From SZUA-252 sp035716005 (lineage in GTDB: Bacteria; Eisenbacteria; RBG-16-71-46; SZUA-252), in the NCBI GenBank assembly GCA_035716005.1, contig DASTKG010000052.1, positions 1-64,000 of the forward strand: a stretch of 64,000 nucleotides of DNA. Reading direction: 5' to 3'. Below, piece after piece: positions 14,457 to 23,263 of this stretch. The notes under the pieces are model-generated. The model saw only the letters and a program-made list of their open reading frames with translations, did not search any database and was not told the DNA's origin. Each line of letters begins with the position of its first letter. The first letter of the stretch is position 1. The translations under genes were made by a program, and so were the position numbers.

Positions 14457-16406
14457 ATGGGAAAGATCATCGGCATTGACCTTGGCACCACGAACTCGTG
14501 CGTGGCCGTCATGGAGGGCGGCGAGCCGGTCGTGATCGCGAACGCCGAGGGAAATCGCACGACTCCCTCGATCGTGGCCTTCACGAAGACCGGCGAGCGT
14601 CTGGTCGGGCAGGTGGCGAAGCGCCAGTCCGTCACCAACCCCAAGAACACCGTCTACTCGGTGAAGCGCTTCATGGGCCGGAAGTTCGCGGAAGTCGCCG
14701 CCAGCGAAGTGAAGAACGTCCCCTACGTCGTGCGTGACGCGAGCGGGGGAGGCGTGGAGATCGTCCTGAGCGACAAGGCGTACAGCCCGCCCGAGATCTC
14801 CGCCATGGTGCTCCAGAAGATGAAGCAGACGGCGGAGGACTATCTCGGCGAGAAGGTGACCGAGGCGGTCATCACCGTTCCGGCCTACTTCAACGACGCG
14901 CAGCGGCAGGCCACGAAGGACGCCGGCCGGATCGCGGGTCTGGAAGTGAAGCGGATCATCAACGAGCCGACGGCGGCCGCGCTGGCCTACGGGCTCGACA
15001 AGAAGAAGGACGAGAAGATCGCCGTCTACGACCTGGGAGGCGGCACGTACGACATCTCCGTCCTCGAGCTGGGCGACGGCGTCTTCGAGGTGAAGTCGAC
15101 CAACGGCGACACGCACCTCGGCGGCGACGACTTCGACAAGCGGATCATCGACTGGCTGGCCGAGGAGTTCCAGAAGTCGGAGGGGATCGATCTGCGCAAG
15201 GACGCCATGGCGCTCCAGCGGCTGAAGGAAGCGGCGGAGAAGGCCAAGATCGAGCTCTCGACGGTCATGCAGACCGACGTGAACCTCCCCTTCATCACCG
15301 CCGACGCGACCGGGCCGAAGCACCTGAACGTCACCCTCTCGCGGGCGAACTACGAGAAGCTGGTCGACGATCTCGTGCAGCGGACGATCGAGCCGATGAA
15401 GAAGGCGCTCGCGGACGCCGGCCTGAAGCCCTCCGAGATCGACGAGGTGATCCTGGTCGGCGGCGCCACGCGGATGCCGAAGGTCCAGGAGGTGGTGAAG
15501 AACTTCTTCGGGAAGGAGCCGCATCGCGGCGTGAATCCCGACGAGGTCGTGGCGATCGGCGCGGCCATCCAGGGCGGTGTCCTGGGCGGCAGCGTGAAGG
15601 ACGTGCTCCTGCTCGACGTGACGCCTCTTTCGCTCGGCATCGAGACGCTGGGCGGCGTGATGACGAAGCTCATCGAGCGGAACACCACGATCCCGACGAA
15701 GAAGAGCGAGACTTTCTCGACGGCGTCGGACAACCAGCCGCAGGTGGAGATCCACGTGCTGCAGGGCGAGCGTCCGATGGCCATCGACAACAAGACGATC
15801 GGCAAGTTCCATCTCGACGGCATTCCGCCGGCCCCGCGCGGCATTCCGCAGATCGAGGTGTCGTTCGACATCGACGCGAACGGCATCCTCCACGTGCTGG
15901 CGCGCGACAAGGCGACCGGAAAGGAGCAGAAGATCCGGATCGAGGCCTCGAGCGGACTTTCCGAGCAGGAAATCCAGAAGATGGTGAAGGACGCGGAGGC
16001 TCACGCCGACGCCGACAAGTCGCGCCGCGAGGAAGTCGAGACGAAGAATCGCGGCGACGCCCTCGCCTGGGAGACCGAGAAGCAGATGAAGGACCTGGGC
16101 GACAAGGTGGATCCCGAGTCGAAGGCCAAGGTCGAGAACGCGCTCCAGACGCTGAAGAAGGCGCTGGAGAGCGGCGAGACCTCCGGCATCAAGTCGGCGA
16201 GCGAGGAGTTGACGAAGACCTGGAGCGAGGTCTCGAGCAAGCTCTACGCGGACGCGGCCAAGGCCGGCGGCCCGGGTGGTCCGGGTGCCGCGGGCGGTCC
16301 CGACATGGGTGGCCCGGGCGCTCCCGGCGCGACCGGTGACGCGGGTCAGCAGGGGAAGAAGGGCGACGACGGCGCCGTGGACGCGGATTACGAGGTGGTG
16401 AAGTAG
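14457..16406 (+). CDS. dnaK: Molecular chaperone DnaK (Hsp70)
   Basis: The protein is 649 residues and full length. The nucleotide-binding domain opens with IGIDLGTTNSCVAV and contains the second phosphate loop YDLGGGTYDISVLE and the adenosine motif LVGGATRMPKVQ. The substrate domain follows VLLLDVTPLSLGIET. The C-terminus has a Gly/Pro/Ala-rich linker and ends DADYEVVK, a common bacterial variant. DnaK folds and disaggregates proteins through ATP cycles with DnaJ and GrpE, neither of which is encoded here. The gene lies in tandem with hsp20 behind a sigma-54 promoter, an unusual arrangement since dnaK is more often under sigma-32 or HrcA/CIRCE control. No CIRCE repeat is visible. Confidence 0.98.
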   Translation: MGKIIGIDLGTTNSCVAVMEGGEPVVIANAEGNRTTPSIVAFTKTGERLVGQVAKRQSVTNPKNTVYSVKRFMGRKFAEVAASEVKNVPYVVRDASGGGVEIVLSDKAYSPPEISAMVLQKMKQTAEDYLGEKVTEAVITVPAYFNDAQRQATKDAGRIAGLEVKRIINEPTAAALAYGLDKKKDEKIAVYDLGGGTYDISVLELGDGVFEVKSTNGDTHLGGDDFDKRIIDWLAEEFQKSEGIDLRKDAMALQRLKEAAEKAKIELSTVMQTDVNLPFITADATGPKHLNVTLSRANYEKLVDDLVQRTIEPMKKALADAGLKPSEIDEVILVGGATRMPKVQEVVKNFFGKEPHRGVNPDEVVAIGAAIQGGVLGGSVKDVLLLDVTPLSLGIETLGGVMTKLIERNTTIPTKKSETFSTASDNQPQVEIHVLQGERPMAIDNKTIGKFHLDGIPPAPRGIPQIEVSFDIDANGILHVLARDKATGKEQKIRIEASSGLSEQEIQKMVKDAEAHADADKSRREEVETKNRGDALAWETEKQMKDLGDKVDPESKAKVENALQTLKKALESGETSGIKSASEELTKTWSEVSSKLYADAAKAGGPGGPGAAGGPDMGGPGAPGATGDAGQQGKKGDDGAVDADYEVVK

Positions 16407-16435
16407 GGAGCCGTTTCGCGACGGTCTAGACTAGA

Positions 16436-16467
16436 GGCGCCCTGGCGGGGAAACCTTCCGGGGCGCC
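16436..16467 (+). terminator. Hairpin after dnaK, no U-tract
   Basis: GGCGCCC and GGGCGCC arms enclose an 18-nt loop, about 30 bases after the dnaK stop. A T-run is lacking, so termination would be weak or Rho-assisted. Confidence 0.4.
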
Positions 16468-16546
16468 GTCGCATCCGGGTCCCAAATCGCGGCCCGGCTC
16501 GTACTCGACGTGAGACGCCATGGACCCGCGAAAGGAGCCCCATATC

Positions 16547-17032
16547 ATGAACGCAGCGACCCTACAGAAAGCGACCTTCGCCGCCGGATGCTTCTGGGGC
16601 GTGGAGGAGACGTTTCGCAGCACTCCGGGCGTCGTCGACACGGCGGTGGGCTACACCGGCGGCGCGTCGAGCCGGCCGACCTACGAGCAGGTCTGCTCCG
16701 GGCGCACCGGGCACGCGGAGGCGGTCGAGGTGACCTTCGATCCGGCCCTCGTCACCTACGAATCGCTGCTTCAGGTCTTCTGGGAGAACCACGACCCGAC
16801 GACGCTGAATCGCCAGGGGCCGGACGTCGGCGAGCAGTATCGCTCCGCCATCTTCGTCCATTCGCCCGAGCAGGAAGCGTCGGCGATCGCCTCGAAGGAA
16901 GCGGTCGCGGCGTCGGGGCGATTCGCGCGGCCGATCGTCACGCAGATCGCGCCGGCCGTCGAGTTCTGGCGCGCCGAGGAGTACCACCAGCGGTATCTCG
17001 CCAAGCGCGGCATCCGCTCCTGCCACATCTGA
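16547..17032 (+). CDS. msrA: Peptide methionine sulfoxide reductase MsrA
   Basis: It has 161 residues from the ATG at 16547, preceded by AAAGGAG at suitable distance; an ATG at 16520 adds nine residues with no better site. The catalytic motif GCFWGVEE carries the nucleophilic Cys. GYTGG and the substrate-binding phrases FWENHDPTTLNRQG, DVGEQYRS and EYHQRYL follow. A C-terminal SCHI provides a possible resolving Cys. The enzyme reduces methionine-S-sulfoxide in proteins using thioredoxin. It sits directly after the hsp20-dnaK pair, consistent with repair of damaged proteins, though the intervening hairpin may separate transcripts. Confidence 0.96.
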   Translation: MNAATLQKATFAAGCFWGVEETFRSTPGVVDTAVGYTGGASSRPTYEQVCSGRTGHAEAVEVTFDPALVTYESLLQVFWENHDPTTLNRQGPDVGEQYRSAIFVHSPEQEASAIASKEAVAASGRFARPIVTQIAPAVEFWRAEEYHQRYLAKRGIRSCHI

Positions 17033-17066
17033 CGCCGCCGAACTCCCCGAGTCCTCGGCCTCCGCC

Positions 17067-19538
17067 CTACTGCGACTCCTCGCGGGACGCGCCGATCAGG
17101 TGGCGGCGTCCCGCGAACGGCATCTGCACCAGCGCCGCCATCAGCACGACGCCGACGTGGGCGATCACGTAGCGCGTGAGGAGGTCCGCCCCCGACGAGT
17201 AGTGATTCCGGTCGGTGCTGAAGAGGAACTGCATCGCCGAGAAACTGGCGCCGTACTTGTCGATCTGGTTGGCGCTCCCCAGCGTGAGCGCCATCCATCC
17301 GAAGGCGACGCCCCCGGCCGCGAGAACGACGGCCGCCACGAGATTGGCCCGCCGCCGCATGACCGCCGCCACGATGGAGGCGCTCGCCCCGAGATTCAGG
17401 ATCCAGATCGCGAGCCAGAAGCAGGCGAGGAGCGAGCCGCCGCCCGCCATCAGCTCCGTGAGATTGTCGGTCGACGCGGCCTTCACCACGATGAGATAGG
17501 AGAGGCCCAGGATCGGCGCCGCCATGAAGATCCAGCGCGAGAGGGCGCGCCGGTCCCAGTCCGGATGCGGGCCGACGAGCGCGGCGGCCAGATGCGCGCC
17601 GCCCGTGTAGAGCGTGGAGACCGCGGCGAAGAGGCCGAGGAAGCGGAGCATGATCTCGAGGTCGCCCCACCATCCGAGGACCGGCGAGCCCACGATGTCG
17701 TGGATCGCCTCGACCGGCGCGCCGACGCGAATGCCGGTCCAGACGACGACGCCGTGGACGAGCACGAAGAGCGGCAGGAAGATCGACCGCCGCCACTCGC
17801 CGCGAGCGCACCAGCGCGAGAAGATCATCGGCGGCGCGAAGGCGGCCAGGAGAACGAGAGGGAAACCGAGCAGCGCCACGTGGCCGCCCCGCATGAAAAG
17901 CTCCCGCACGTTGTAGGGGACGGCGGACGACTCGACGGCGAAGAAACCGAAGGCGATCAGGAGGAAGTAGGCGATGCCGGTGCGCTGGATCGCGAGCTCG
18001 GCCCGCCGGGCGCGCTTCGAGCGAAGCCGGAGATCGTCGGCCGTGAGGGGCGCCGGCCCGATCCACGTGGCCGCCGGCGGGCGCGGCTCGGGGCTCGGTG
18101 GGGCCTCCGCGCGGTCCGCGTCCGCGCCGTCGGACCGCGGCTCTCCGGCCGGGGAGGCCGCCTCGACCCGACGCGCCGCGCGGGCCAGAGCGCGGGCGGC
18201 GAGGTAGCCGCCCAGGCCGCCGATCGCGGCCACCACGATATCGGTCGAGTCGGGGACCTTTCCGGGAAGGAAGACTTGGAGCGCCTCGATACCCGCCGCC
18301 ACGCCGCCCGCCACGAAGAAGGAAGCCGCGCCCGCGGCCCTCGCCGCCCACGGGGCGCGATGCCGCGACGCGCCGAACGCGGCGACGGCGCCGAAGGGCG
18401 CGAAGAGGACGAGCTGGAGGAGGAGGTCCGAGACGGCGCGCGCCTCGGTCGCGAGCCAGTAGGTGCGAAACGGAACCGCGGTCAGGGCGTCGATGCGCGC
18501 GCGGAGGGTCGAGACGTCGTAGTGGAAGTGGAACGGATAGCAGAATCCGAAGACCAGGACCACGGACCACGCGATGGCGGCGAGCGCCACGCCGACGTAG
18601 CGGCGCCGCGGCTCGAGCGGGGTCGCCGTCACGCCGCCCGGCCTCGCCGCCCGAAATCGAGCCCCGAGCCAAACGCCGGCCGCGGCGCCCGCGGCGGCGC
18701 AGAGGATGTCGGTCGAATCGCTCACTCGGCTCTGCACCAGGAGCTGCATCGTCTCGATGGCCACCGCGAAGAGAACCGTCACGCCCCACGCGGAGAAGCG
18801 GCGCCATCCGCGTCCGAGGACCAGGAGCGCGGCGAGAGGGAGCCAGAGAAGGGCCTCGGAGCCGATCCCGAAGACGGCCGTGACCGGATCGTCGCCGAGC
18901 GAGGTGAAGGGGATCGGGCGGATGAGGCCGCGATCCCATTTCCGGTAGAGCGCCGACGCGCTCAGGGTGAGGTCGGCGGGAAGGATGTTGTAGAAGAAGA
19001 GAACGACCGCGTACGGGGTCACCAGCCATCCCGCCACCCCCTGGCGTCCCTCCACGGCGTCCCAGCGATGGAAGGCGCGCCGCACGACGCCTCCGGCCAG
19101 ATACCACGCGATCACGCCGGCCCCCGCGCCCCACGCGGCGGCGATGACGTCCCAGAGCTGAACGTTTCGAGGCGGCGTATAGATCTGCGCGAACTCGATC
19201 GCGGCCTGGAAGAGCACGGCCGCCGCCCAGGCCACGACCCCCAGGAGGATGTTCGAGAGGCGCTTCCATCCCGCGCCGATGGAGCCGGCCCAGAGGAAGG
19301 CGAGCGGCATGAAGAGGAGGACGTTCGCCGTGAAGTCGGTTCGGGAGAAGTGGCCCGGCTTGAACTCGGGGATGTGGCGGTAGACGGCCCAGGCCCGATC
19401 CCAGGGAATGGGCGTGAAATCGAGAGGGATCAGGCAGCCGTAGAGGACGAAAAGCGTGTAGAGCGCCGCCGCGATGCGCAGCGGCGCCGGAATCCACGGT
19501 ACTTCGTCGGTCGTCCCGGACCTAGATTCAGCGGCCAC
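17067..19538 (-). CDS. Polytopic membrane protein with three VanZ-like modules
   Basis: It has roughly 823 residues if it starts at the GTG at 19538. The frame is open to 19781, but that extension is Arg/Gly/Cys-rich, overlaps the divergent activator gene and looks non-coding. Three VanZ repeats are visible, each with the family ending: QLWDVIAAAWGAGAG, RVSDSTDILCAAAGAAAG and KVPDSTDIVVAAIGGLGG. A charged cytoplasmic linker and then a C-terminal block of eight to ten helices, unlike VanZ, follow. VanZ proteins are linked to teicoplanin resistance and envelope integrity, but their biochemical role is unclear. Multi-VanZ proteins are rare in my knowledge. Its 3' end lies 34 bases from convergent msrA. 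Confidence 0.8.
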   Translation of the reverse strand: MAAESRSGTTDEVPWIPAPLRIAAALYTLFVLYGCLIPLDFTPIPWDRAWAVYRHIPEFKPGHFSRTDFTANVLLFMPLAFLWAGSIGAGWKRLSNILLGVVAWAAAVLFQAAIEFAQIYTPPRNVQLWDVIAAAWGAGAGVIAWYLAGGVVRRAFHRWDAVEGRQGVAGWLVTPYAVVLFFYNILPADLTLSASALYRKWDRGLIRPIPFTSLGDDPVTAVFGIGSEALLWLPLAALLVLGRGWRRFSAWGVTVLFAVAIETMQLLVQSRVSDSTDILCAAAGAAAGVWLGARFRAARPGGVTATPLEPRRRYVGVALAAIAWSVVLVFGFCYPFHFHYDVSTLRARIDALTAVPFRTYWLATEARAVSDLLLQLVLFAPFGAVAAFGASRHRAPWAARAAGAASFFVAGGVAAGIEALQVFLPGKVPDSTDIVVAAIGGLGGYLAARALARAARRVEAASPAGEPRSDGADADRAEAPPSPEPRPPAATWIGPAPLTADDLRLRSKRARRAELAIQRTGIAYFLLIAFGFFAVESSAVPYNVRELFMRGGHVALLGFPLVLLAAFAPPMIFSRWCARGEWRRSIFLPLFVLVHGVVVWTGIRVGAPVEAIHDIVGSPVLGWWGDLEIMLRFLGLFAAVSTLYTGGAHLAAALVGPHPDWDRRALSRWIFMAAPILGLSYLIVVKAASTDNLTELMAGGGSLLACFWLAIWILNLGASASIVAAVMRRRANLVAAVVLAAGGVAFGWMALTLGSANQIDKYGASFSAMQFLFSTDRNHYSSGADLLTRYVIAHVGVVLMAALVQMPFAGRRHLIGASREESQ

Positions 19539-19581
19539 GGGCGGATAGAAGCACGACCGGCCCCCTTCGCGCCAGCGCGGG

Positions 19582-19646
19582 GTTTGCCGCCACGGGCCGC
19601 TTCCGGAGACCCGATTCGCGCCGTTCCGAGCCCCTCCGCGGCAAAC
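19582..19646. other. Spaced inverted repeat upstream of the second activator
   Basis: GTTTGCCGC at 19582-19590 is repeated inverted as GCGGCAAAC at 19638-19646, with TTTT following. It lies in the 217-bp divergent gap between the VanZ gene and the activator gene. It could be paired operators or a long-loop hairpin. No convincing TTGAC-type promoter is seen in this gap. Confidence 0.3.
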
Positions 19647-19755
19647 TTTTCCGCTAAGCAAGCCCGAGAATCGCGCCGATATCCCCATCGTCACGGCAGG
19701 CCGCGCTCCGCGGCCGGGAGCCACGGGGGCGTCGCCGTCGGGGGAAGCCAACTCC

Positions 19756-21228
19756 TTGAATCTCAACGTCGCTGTCATCATGCCGGCCGGACCGGAGCGG
19801 GATGCTCTGGTCGATCACGTCGCCACGCAGAAGTGCGCGGTGCAGGTCGCGGATCGTGTGGAGGATTTCCTCTCCCGCGGGGGTGAGGAAATGTGCTCGC
19901 TGGCGATTCTCGATTTCGGGGATGGATCCCTGGGGTCCGGTCGTTCTTCTTCCTTCGCGCCCCCCTCCTTCGCGGAGCGGCGCGACGCGGTCCGCCGACT
20001 GAAAGAGCGGTGGCCGCGCATGCAGCTCGCCGCGTTCCTCGATCGCTCCAACGCGGCCGAGGCGGCGGAAATGAACGAGCTGGGGATCCGCAATCTCTTC
20101 CTGAAGCCGATCCGCTTCGACGCCGTCGACGGGCTTCTCAAGGCCGCCGGCAAGAGCGCCGTGCAGCAGGCGCGCGAGCAGCGCGAGTCGTCGCGCGTCC
20201 GCGAGGAGTTCCGCTTCGATCGGATCCTCGGCCAGAGTCCGGCCCTCCGCCACGCCATCGAGCTGGCCCAGAGCGTCTCGCTCTCGAGCGCGACGTCGGT
20301 ACTCATTCTGGGCGAGAGCGGCGTGGGGAAGGAACTCTTCGCCCGGGCCATTCACGGCGAGAGCCCGCGGGCCAAGGGGCCGTTCCTCGAGATCAACTGC
20401 GCCGCGATTCCGCGCGAGCTCCTGGAATCGGAGCTCTTCGGCCACGAAAGGGGAGCCTTCACGGACGCCTCGAGCCAGCGGATCGGGCTCTTCGAGGCGG
20501 GCGAGGGGGGATCGGTCTTCCTGGACGAAGTCGGCGAGCTGCCGCTCACGCTCCAAGCCAAGCTTCTCAAGTTCCTCGACATGAAGATCGTGCGGCGCGT
20601 CGGAGGCACGCGGGACATCGCGGTCGACGTCCGCATTCTCGCGGCCACGAACCGCGATCTCTCCGGGGAGGTCCGCCAGGGCCGGTTCCGTGAGGATCTC
20701 TTCTACCGTCTGAGCGTCGTGCCGATCACGGTGCCGCCTCTACGCGACCGCGGCGCCGACGTCACGCTCCTCGCCGAGTCGTTCTGCGAGCGCGTGGCTC
20801 GGAAGCTGGGACGCACGGCGCGACTCTCTCCGGCCGCGGAGCGCGAGCTGATGCGCTATCCGTGGCCCGGCAACGTCCGCGAGCTCGGCAACGCCATCGA
20901 GCGCGCGGTCCTCCTCGCGAAGAGCGAGGAGATCGGTCCCTCCGAGCTGGCGCTGCCGCGCGTCGGCGGCGCGGCGGGATCCGAAGCGCCGAACCTGAAC
21001 GATCTCGGCCTCCGCTTCCCGGCGGACGGCCTCTCGCTCGTGGCGCTCGAGAAGGCGGCCATCGAGGGCGCGCTCGCCCGGACGGGCGGGAACGTCGTGG
21101 AGGCGGCCAAGCTCCTCCACGTCGGCCGCGGAAGCCTCCGCTGCAAAATGCGGCGCCACAAGATCGACCGCACCGAGCCTCGTCCCGCGCCGGTTTCCCA
21201 GGGCTCGCCGGCCCTCGCCCGCATCTAA
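19756..21228 (+). CDS. Sigma-54 activator with degenerate receiver (NtrC-like)
   Basis: It has 490 residues with a TTG start; an ATG at 19780 is an alternative that would trim the first strand. Residues 1-135 have a receiver shape with a candidate Asp53 (LAILDFGD) and Lys117 (FLKPI). The acidic Mg-binding pair is absent (IMPAGPE), so phosphorylation is doubtful. The AAA+ domain has Walker A GESGVGKE (186-193) and the loop GAFTDA (233-238), a known variant of GAFTGA. LDEVGEL and AATNRDLS follow. The C-terminus has a Fis HTH (EAAKLLHVGRGSLRCKMRRH). Its targets are not evident, since the genes downstream have a sigma-70-type promoter. Confidence 0.93.
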   Translation: MNLNVAVIMPAGPERDALVDHVATQKCAVQVADRVEDFLSRGGEEMCSLAILDFGDGSLGSGRSSSFAPPSFAERRDAVRRLKERWPRMQLAAFLDRSNAAEAAEMNELGIRNLFLKPIRFDAVDGLLKAAGKSAVQQAREQRESSRVREEFRFDRILGQSPALRHAIELAQSVSLSSATSVLILGESGVGKELFARAIHGESPRAKGPFLEINCAAIPRELLESELFGHERGAFTDASSQRIGLFEAGEGGSVFLDEVGELPLTLQAKLLKFLDMKIVRRVGGTRDIAVDVRILAATNRDLSGEVRQGRFREDLFYRLSVVPITVPPLRDRGADVTLLAESFCERVARKLGRTARLSPAAERELMRYPWPGNVRELGNAIERAVLLAKSEEIGPSELALPRVGGAAGSEAPNLNDLGLRFPADGLSLVALEKAAIEGALARTGGNVVEAAKLLHVGRGSLRCKMRRHKIDRTEPRPAPVSQGSPALARI

Positions 21229-21250
21229 GTAGTTTGGAGTAGCAACCCTC

Positions 21251-21265
21251 GGGCGCCCGGCGCCC
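21251..21265 (+). terminator. Short hairpin after the activator gene
   Basis: GGGCGC-CCG-GCGCCC, two bases before the TTGACA of the next promoter. It could end the activator transcript. There is no T-run. Confidence 0.35.
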
Positions 21266-21266
21266 C

Positions 21267-21296
21267 TTGACACCCGCACGACCGCCCCCGTAGCCT
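21267..21296 (+). promoter_or_regulatory. Promoter of the ECF sigma operon
   Basis: TTGACA, 18-nt spacer, TAGCCT, about 68 bases before the GTG start at 21364. It resembles the housekeeping pattern, with no sign of an ECF-type AAC/CGT autoregulatory promoter. Confidence 0.6.
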
Positions 21297-21363
21297 CATC
21301 GGACCACCTACGAAGGTTTTCCGAACCCAACGTCTCTCCGCCGCGTCTCTAATCGAGGATCGA

Positions 21364-21975
21364 GTGGCCCAGGACCTGAAGGCCCTACCAGACGAAACGC
21401 TCGTGCTCCGAGCCCAGGAGGACGACGACCGGGCGTTCGGCGAGCTGATCGGGCGCTACGAGACGAAGGTCTACAGCCTGGCCATGAAGATGCTTCGCAA
21501 TCCGGAAGACGCGGAAGACGTCCTCCAGGAGACCTTCCTCCGCGCGTATCGCGGCCTGAAGTCATTCCGGGGGAATTCGACCTTCTCGACCTGGATCTAC
21601 CGGATCACGGCCAACTCGGCCCTGATGAAGCTGCGGAAGAAGCAGTTGCCGACCGTCTCCATCGAGGACGCGGACGAGCGCGAAGTGCCGCTCAACATCG
21701 CCGATTGGGCGCCGGGTCCCGTGGAGCAGCTCTTGACGCTGGAGACCCAGCAGGCGATGTCCGACGCGATCGAAGCGCTTCCCGCGGAGTTCAGGCAGGT
21801 CTTCGTGCTGCGCGATCTGGAGGGGCACTCGAACGCCGACGTCGCCGAGATCCTCGATCTCTCGGTGGCCGCCGTGAAGTCGCGCCTTCACAGGGCGCGC
21901 CTCAAGGTGCGGAATCATCTCACCCGCTTCTTCAACGACACGCGCGGTCAAAAGGCGATGGGAGCCAGGTCATGA
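21364..21975 (+). CDS. ECF RNA polymerase sigma factor (RpoE-like)
   Basis: It has 203 residues and starts at GTG. The sigma-2 region includes DRAFGELIGRYETKVYSLA, the helix DAEDVLQETFLRAYRGL and the core-binding/-10 segment FSTWIYRITANSALMKLR. Sigma-4 includes the phrase LPAEFRQVFVLRDLEGHS and the -35-reading HTH VAEILDLSVAAVKSRLHRAR. Its TGA overlaps the ATG of a zinc-type anti-sigma gene (21972), the standard ECF arrangement. It should be held inactive by that partner and released on stress. Downstream cell-envelope glycosyltransferase genes may belong to the regulon or merely share the operon. Confidence 0.95.
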   Translation: MAQDLKALPDETLVLRAQEDDDRAFGELIGRYETKVYSLAMKMLRNPEDAEDVLQETFLRAYRGLKSFRGNSTFSTWIYRITANSALMKLRKKQLPTVSIEDADEREVPLNIADWAPGPVEQLLTLETQQAMSDAIEALPAEFRQVFVLRDLEGHSNADVAEILDLSVAAVKSRLHRARLKVRNHLTRFFNDTRGQKAMGARS

Positions 21976-22250
21976 TGTCCTGCAAGGAAGTCCTCGAGTC
22001 GATCTCCTCGTACCTCGACGAAGAGCTGAAAGAGGAAATCGCGGTGGAGATGCACAAGCACATCGGGAAGTGCTCCGACTGCCGCGCCGAGTTCGACACG
22101 CTCACCATGACCATCAAGCTCTACAAGCATAGCGAAACCCCCCAGATGCCCGCCGAATGCCACGACCGCCTCGTCAAGACCCTCGAAATCGAGAAGATGC
22201 GGGCGAAGCAGGGCGGCGGCGAACCCGACACCAATCCCACCGGGGTCTAA
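21972..22250 (+). CDS. Soluble zinc-binding anti-sigma factor (ZAS domain)
   Basis: It has 92 residues, starting at the ATG that overlaps the sigma-factor stop. The ZAS signature H-x3-C-x2-C is present as HIGKCSDC (about residues 33-40), preceded by a Cys near the N-terminus (MMSCKEV). The helical phrase SSYLDEELKEEIAVEMHKH is typical. There is no transmembrane helix or periplasmic domain, so any signal is sensed in the cytoplasm, as in redox-responding ZAS proteins, or by degradation. The tail is short and polar. Pairing with the ECF sigma is strongly implied by the 4-bp overlap. Confidence 0.92.
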   Translation: MMSCKEVLESISSYLDEELKEEIAVEMHKHIGKCSDCRAEFDTLTMTIKLYKHSETPQMPAECHDRLVKTLEIEKMRAKQGGGEPDTNPTGV

Positions 22251-22262
22251 GACCGCGCCGAC

Positions 22263-23252
22263 GTGGACGCCGCCCCGCGCCGCATCCACCTCTACCGCCC
22301 CCACAACCAGCTCGGCGATCTCCTCCTCAACGTCCCGGCCATCCGCGCCGTTCGGGACCGGTTCCGCGACGCCCGCGTCACGCTGATCGTCGGCCGCCAG
22401 AACGCCGCCGCGGTCCTGGGGCAGCCGTGGGCCGACGAGGTTCGGATCGTGGAGACGAAGAACTTCTCCGGCGTGCTGAGCGCCGCGCTCCGGCGCGGAC
22501 GGCGGCCCGATCTGGCGATCTACTTCACCACCGTTTCCTATTCGCGAAGCGGCGCGCTCCTCGCCGCCTGGTCGGGAGCGCGGGAGCGCGTCGGCTTCGA
22601 TCCCTCCCGCTGGGGCGCGCGCGACGCCGCCCGCCTCACGCGCGTCGTGCCCTATCCGGAAGGCGCGCCTCATCAGTCCGAGATCTCGATGGCCCTCTCC
22701 CGCGCGGTGGGCGCCGTCGATCGGCCCGCTCCGCCTTACTTCATCCCCGACCCGGCCCTCGTCGCGCTCGCGCCCGAGGGGGTCGTCTATCTTCATCCCG
22801 GCGCCGGCAAGCTCAAGAATCGGTGGCCGGCCGAGCGGTTCGCCGCCGTGGCGCGCGAGCTGACGTCGAGGGGGCGCGACGTTCGTCTCCTGGAAGGGCC
22901 GCAGGATTCCGGAACGTCCGAGGCCGTCGTCGGCGCGCTGGGGCGCCCGCTTCCCGTCGTGCGCGGCGAGACGATTCCCCAGCTCGCCGCACGGTTCGCG
23001 CGCGCCGCGCTCTACGTCGGAAACGACACGGGGCCGCTCCACCTGGCCGGCGCGGTGGGCGCCCCCACGGTCGGCATCTACGGCTGGACCGATCCCCGCG
23101 AGTGGTCGCCCGTCGGGCGAATCGTTCGCGCGGTTCGAGCCGCCGACGCGCGACTCGAATCGATCGATCCCGGGGCGGTGCTCGACGTCGCGCTGCCGCT
23201 TCTCGCCACGACCCCGACATCGATCGGGGCCGCGGCCACGGCCAAGGACTAA
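22263..23252 (+). CDS. Glycosyltransferase family 9 (heptosyltransferase-like)
   Basis: It has 329 residues, starting at a GTG 12 bases after the anti-sigma stop. The GT-B pattern of ADP-heptose:LPS heptosyltransferases is visible. The N-terminal phrase LYRPHNQLGDLLLNVPAIRA holds the acceptor-side signature. YLHPGAGKLKNRWPAERFA and the donor-site phrase ALYVGNDTGPLHLAGAVGAPTVGIYG close the second Rossmann domain. Family members add heptose to the inner core of lipopolysaccharide at the cytoplasmic membrane. The exact sugar here is unknown. It follows the ECF/anti-sigma pair in the same operon, suggesting an envelope-stress link. Confidence 0.9.
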   Translation: MDAAPRRIHLYRPHNQLGDLLLNVPAIRAVRDRFRDARVTLIVGRQNAAAVLGQPWADEVRIVETKNFSGVLSAALRRGRRPDLAIYFTTVSYSRSGALLAAWSGARERVGFDPSRWGARDAARLTRVVPYPEGAPHQSEISMALSRAVGAVDRPAPPYFIPDPALVALAPEGVVYLHPGAGKLKNRWPAERFAAVARELTSRGRDVRLLEGPQDSGTSEAVVGALGRPLPVVRGETIPQLAARFARAALYVGNDTGPLHLAGAVGAPTVGIYGWTDPREWSPVGRIVRAVRAADARLESIDPGAVLDVALPLLATTPTSIGAAATAKD

Positions 23253-23263
23253 CCGGAGGAACG

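Noticed and set aside
16771..19497. Long minus-strand frame covering msrA and the VanZ gene
   Set aside because: It is out of frame with the three VanZ motifs and runs antisense through msrA. It is Arg/Pro-rich without hydrophobic helices.
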